In this document: positions 63,107 to 64,000 of the stretch, piece after piece | Numbering within the stretch: the stretch's first letter is position 1 | Layout: every line of letters begins with the position of its first letter | From: Ypsolopha sequella | Lineage: Eukaryota; Arthropoda; Insecta; Lepidoptera; Ypsolophidae | Reading direction: 5' to 3' | Length of the DNA stretch: 64,000 nt | NCBI GenBank assembly: GCA_934047225.1 | Contig: OW203991.1 | Coordinates: 5,394,001-5,458,000 of the forward strand | Notes under the pieces: model-generated | The model's input: only the letters and a program-made list of their open reading frames with translations | What the model was told of the DNA's origin: nothing | The model's database searches: none | Position numbers and translations under genes: made by a program

Positions 63107-64000
63107 AGGTACCCGAACGTACCGGTCTCGAGGATATACCGGTATCTACTGGCTTTAGGAACACATCTGTCAAAACGCCTAGCGAATTGATAGACTGTCG
63201 TTTCTTTTACTTCCGTCTTTGAAATATCGGAAGATTTTGAGGTTGCAGCGCCATCTAGTGATTACTTTATAAAGGCGTAAATGTAGTCCATTTTAATGGC
63301 GATTTTGTAATCTCCGAATAAATGAGGCTCTAATTTCAGTTGCTTGAGCTAGTGTTGGTAATGTGATGTTATTTTAATAGAAGTGTAAACGTTTGTTTCG
63401 TGAAATGTCAATATGTTTAGGTATTATATGAAATGTATTTGATAAAGATTTGCAGAAATGAATTTTATTGACATTTTCACTGTATTATTGTTGCGTTATC
63501 TTTCAGTTTTCAGTCATAGTTAGAAGCTATTGAGCTGCCATTATTATTTTACCGCGTAGAATATAAATTACCTGCGTCTCTTTAGTTGAAAGAGAAAATT
63601 AACGAGAAGAATATAGATACATCTTGAATGAACTTTATTATTTATGTTTTTAAACAGTAAATGTAGGTAACTGGAACGGTGAATAAATTTTACATTCAAT
63701 TAACGGGACGTTAGGTTTAAAATATCAAGTTAACTATGCATTATAGTCATTAATAGTTTTAGTTAATTATATACTATTTATGTAATACATTAATGTAATA
63801 ATGATATTCATATACTCGTGTACTCTTTGCTATAAAAATGTAATCGATTGAATACATACAATGGTTCGTGAGATTTCCATATTCATGTAAGTTAGGATAT
63901 TTTGTATTGGCATACCACGTGCGGTGAGAATTGTTTACGTTAAAAGGACTAAAACAGATATTACACAATCAGTTTTCTTTGATCAATGTTTTGTTTTTAA
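63107..64000 (+). other. PACS: PACS 3' UTR and downstream sequence
   Basis: AT-rich, no further exon. Candidate polyadenylation signals AATAAA lie at 63317-63322 and 63682-63687. The transcript end cannot be decided from sequence alone, and the UTR may continue past the window. Confidence 0.6.

Overview
The window is insect nuclear DNA, most likely from a moth or butterfly. The evidence is one intron-rich gene with short GC-rich exons joined by GT..AG introns, set in AT-rich DNA packed with non-LTR retrotransposon tails, hAT and piggyBac-type MITEs, tRNA-derived SINE pieces and Penelope-like fragments. The lepidopteran assignment is an inference from the style of the repeats. No bacterial, viral or organellar genes were seen.

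One host gene was found: a plus-strand PACS (phosphofurin acidic cluster sorting protein) homologue. Eighteen coding exons can be chained in frame from 17977 to the stop codon at 63104-63106, giving 843 codons plus one split leading codon. The first exon in the window enters inside the cargo-binding region, so the start codon and N-terminus lie upstream and were not found in 1-17976. The exons encode the cargo (furin)-binding region, the CK2-binding RRKKY segment, an acidic autoregulatory cluster, a middle region and the C-terminal Pacs-1 domain. The window ends in the 3' UTR or just downstream.

1-17976 (upstream, or inside the first intron) holds no supported host exon. It carries nested MITEs, RTE-type and Jockey-type 3' ends, TTAA-flanked elements and Penelope-like arms. 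The first intron in view (18205-32576) holds the most striking structure. A hAT-like shell (21134-27375, diverged 8-bp target duplication) contains a 66-bp minisatellite and a 67-bp minisatellite. An apparently intact CR1/Jockey-group non-LTR retrotransposon (ORF 22123-25029) is inserted into the 67-bp array. Part of that array shows a three-unit higher-order period.

The later introns carry many more elements, several dated relative to each other by nesting and by clear target-site duplications. Eight arms of a Penelope-like type carry a conserved CTGAYGA - hairpin - GAAA motif resembling a hammerhead ribozyme core. A hAT relic at 43058-43638 still encodes part of a transposase dimerisation domain.
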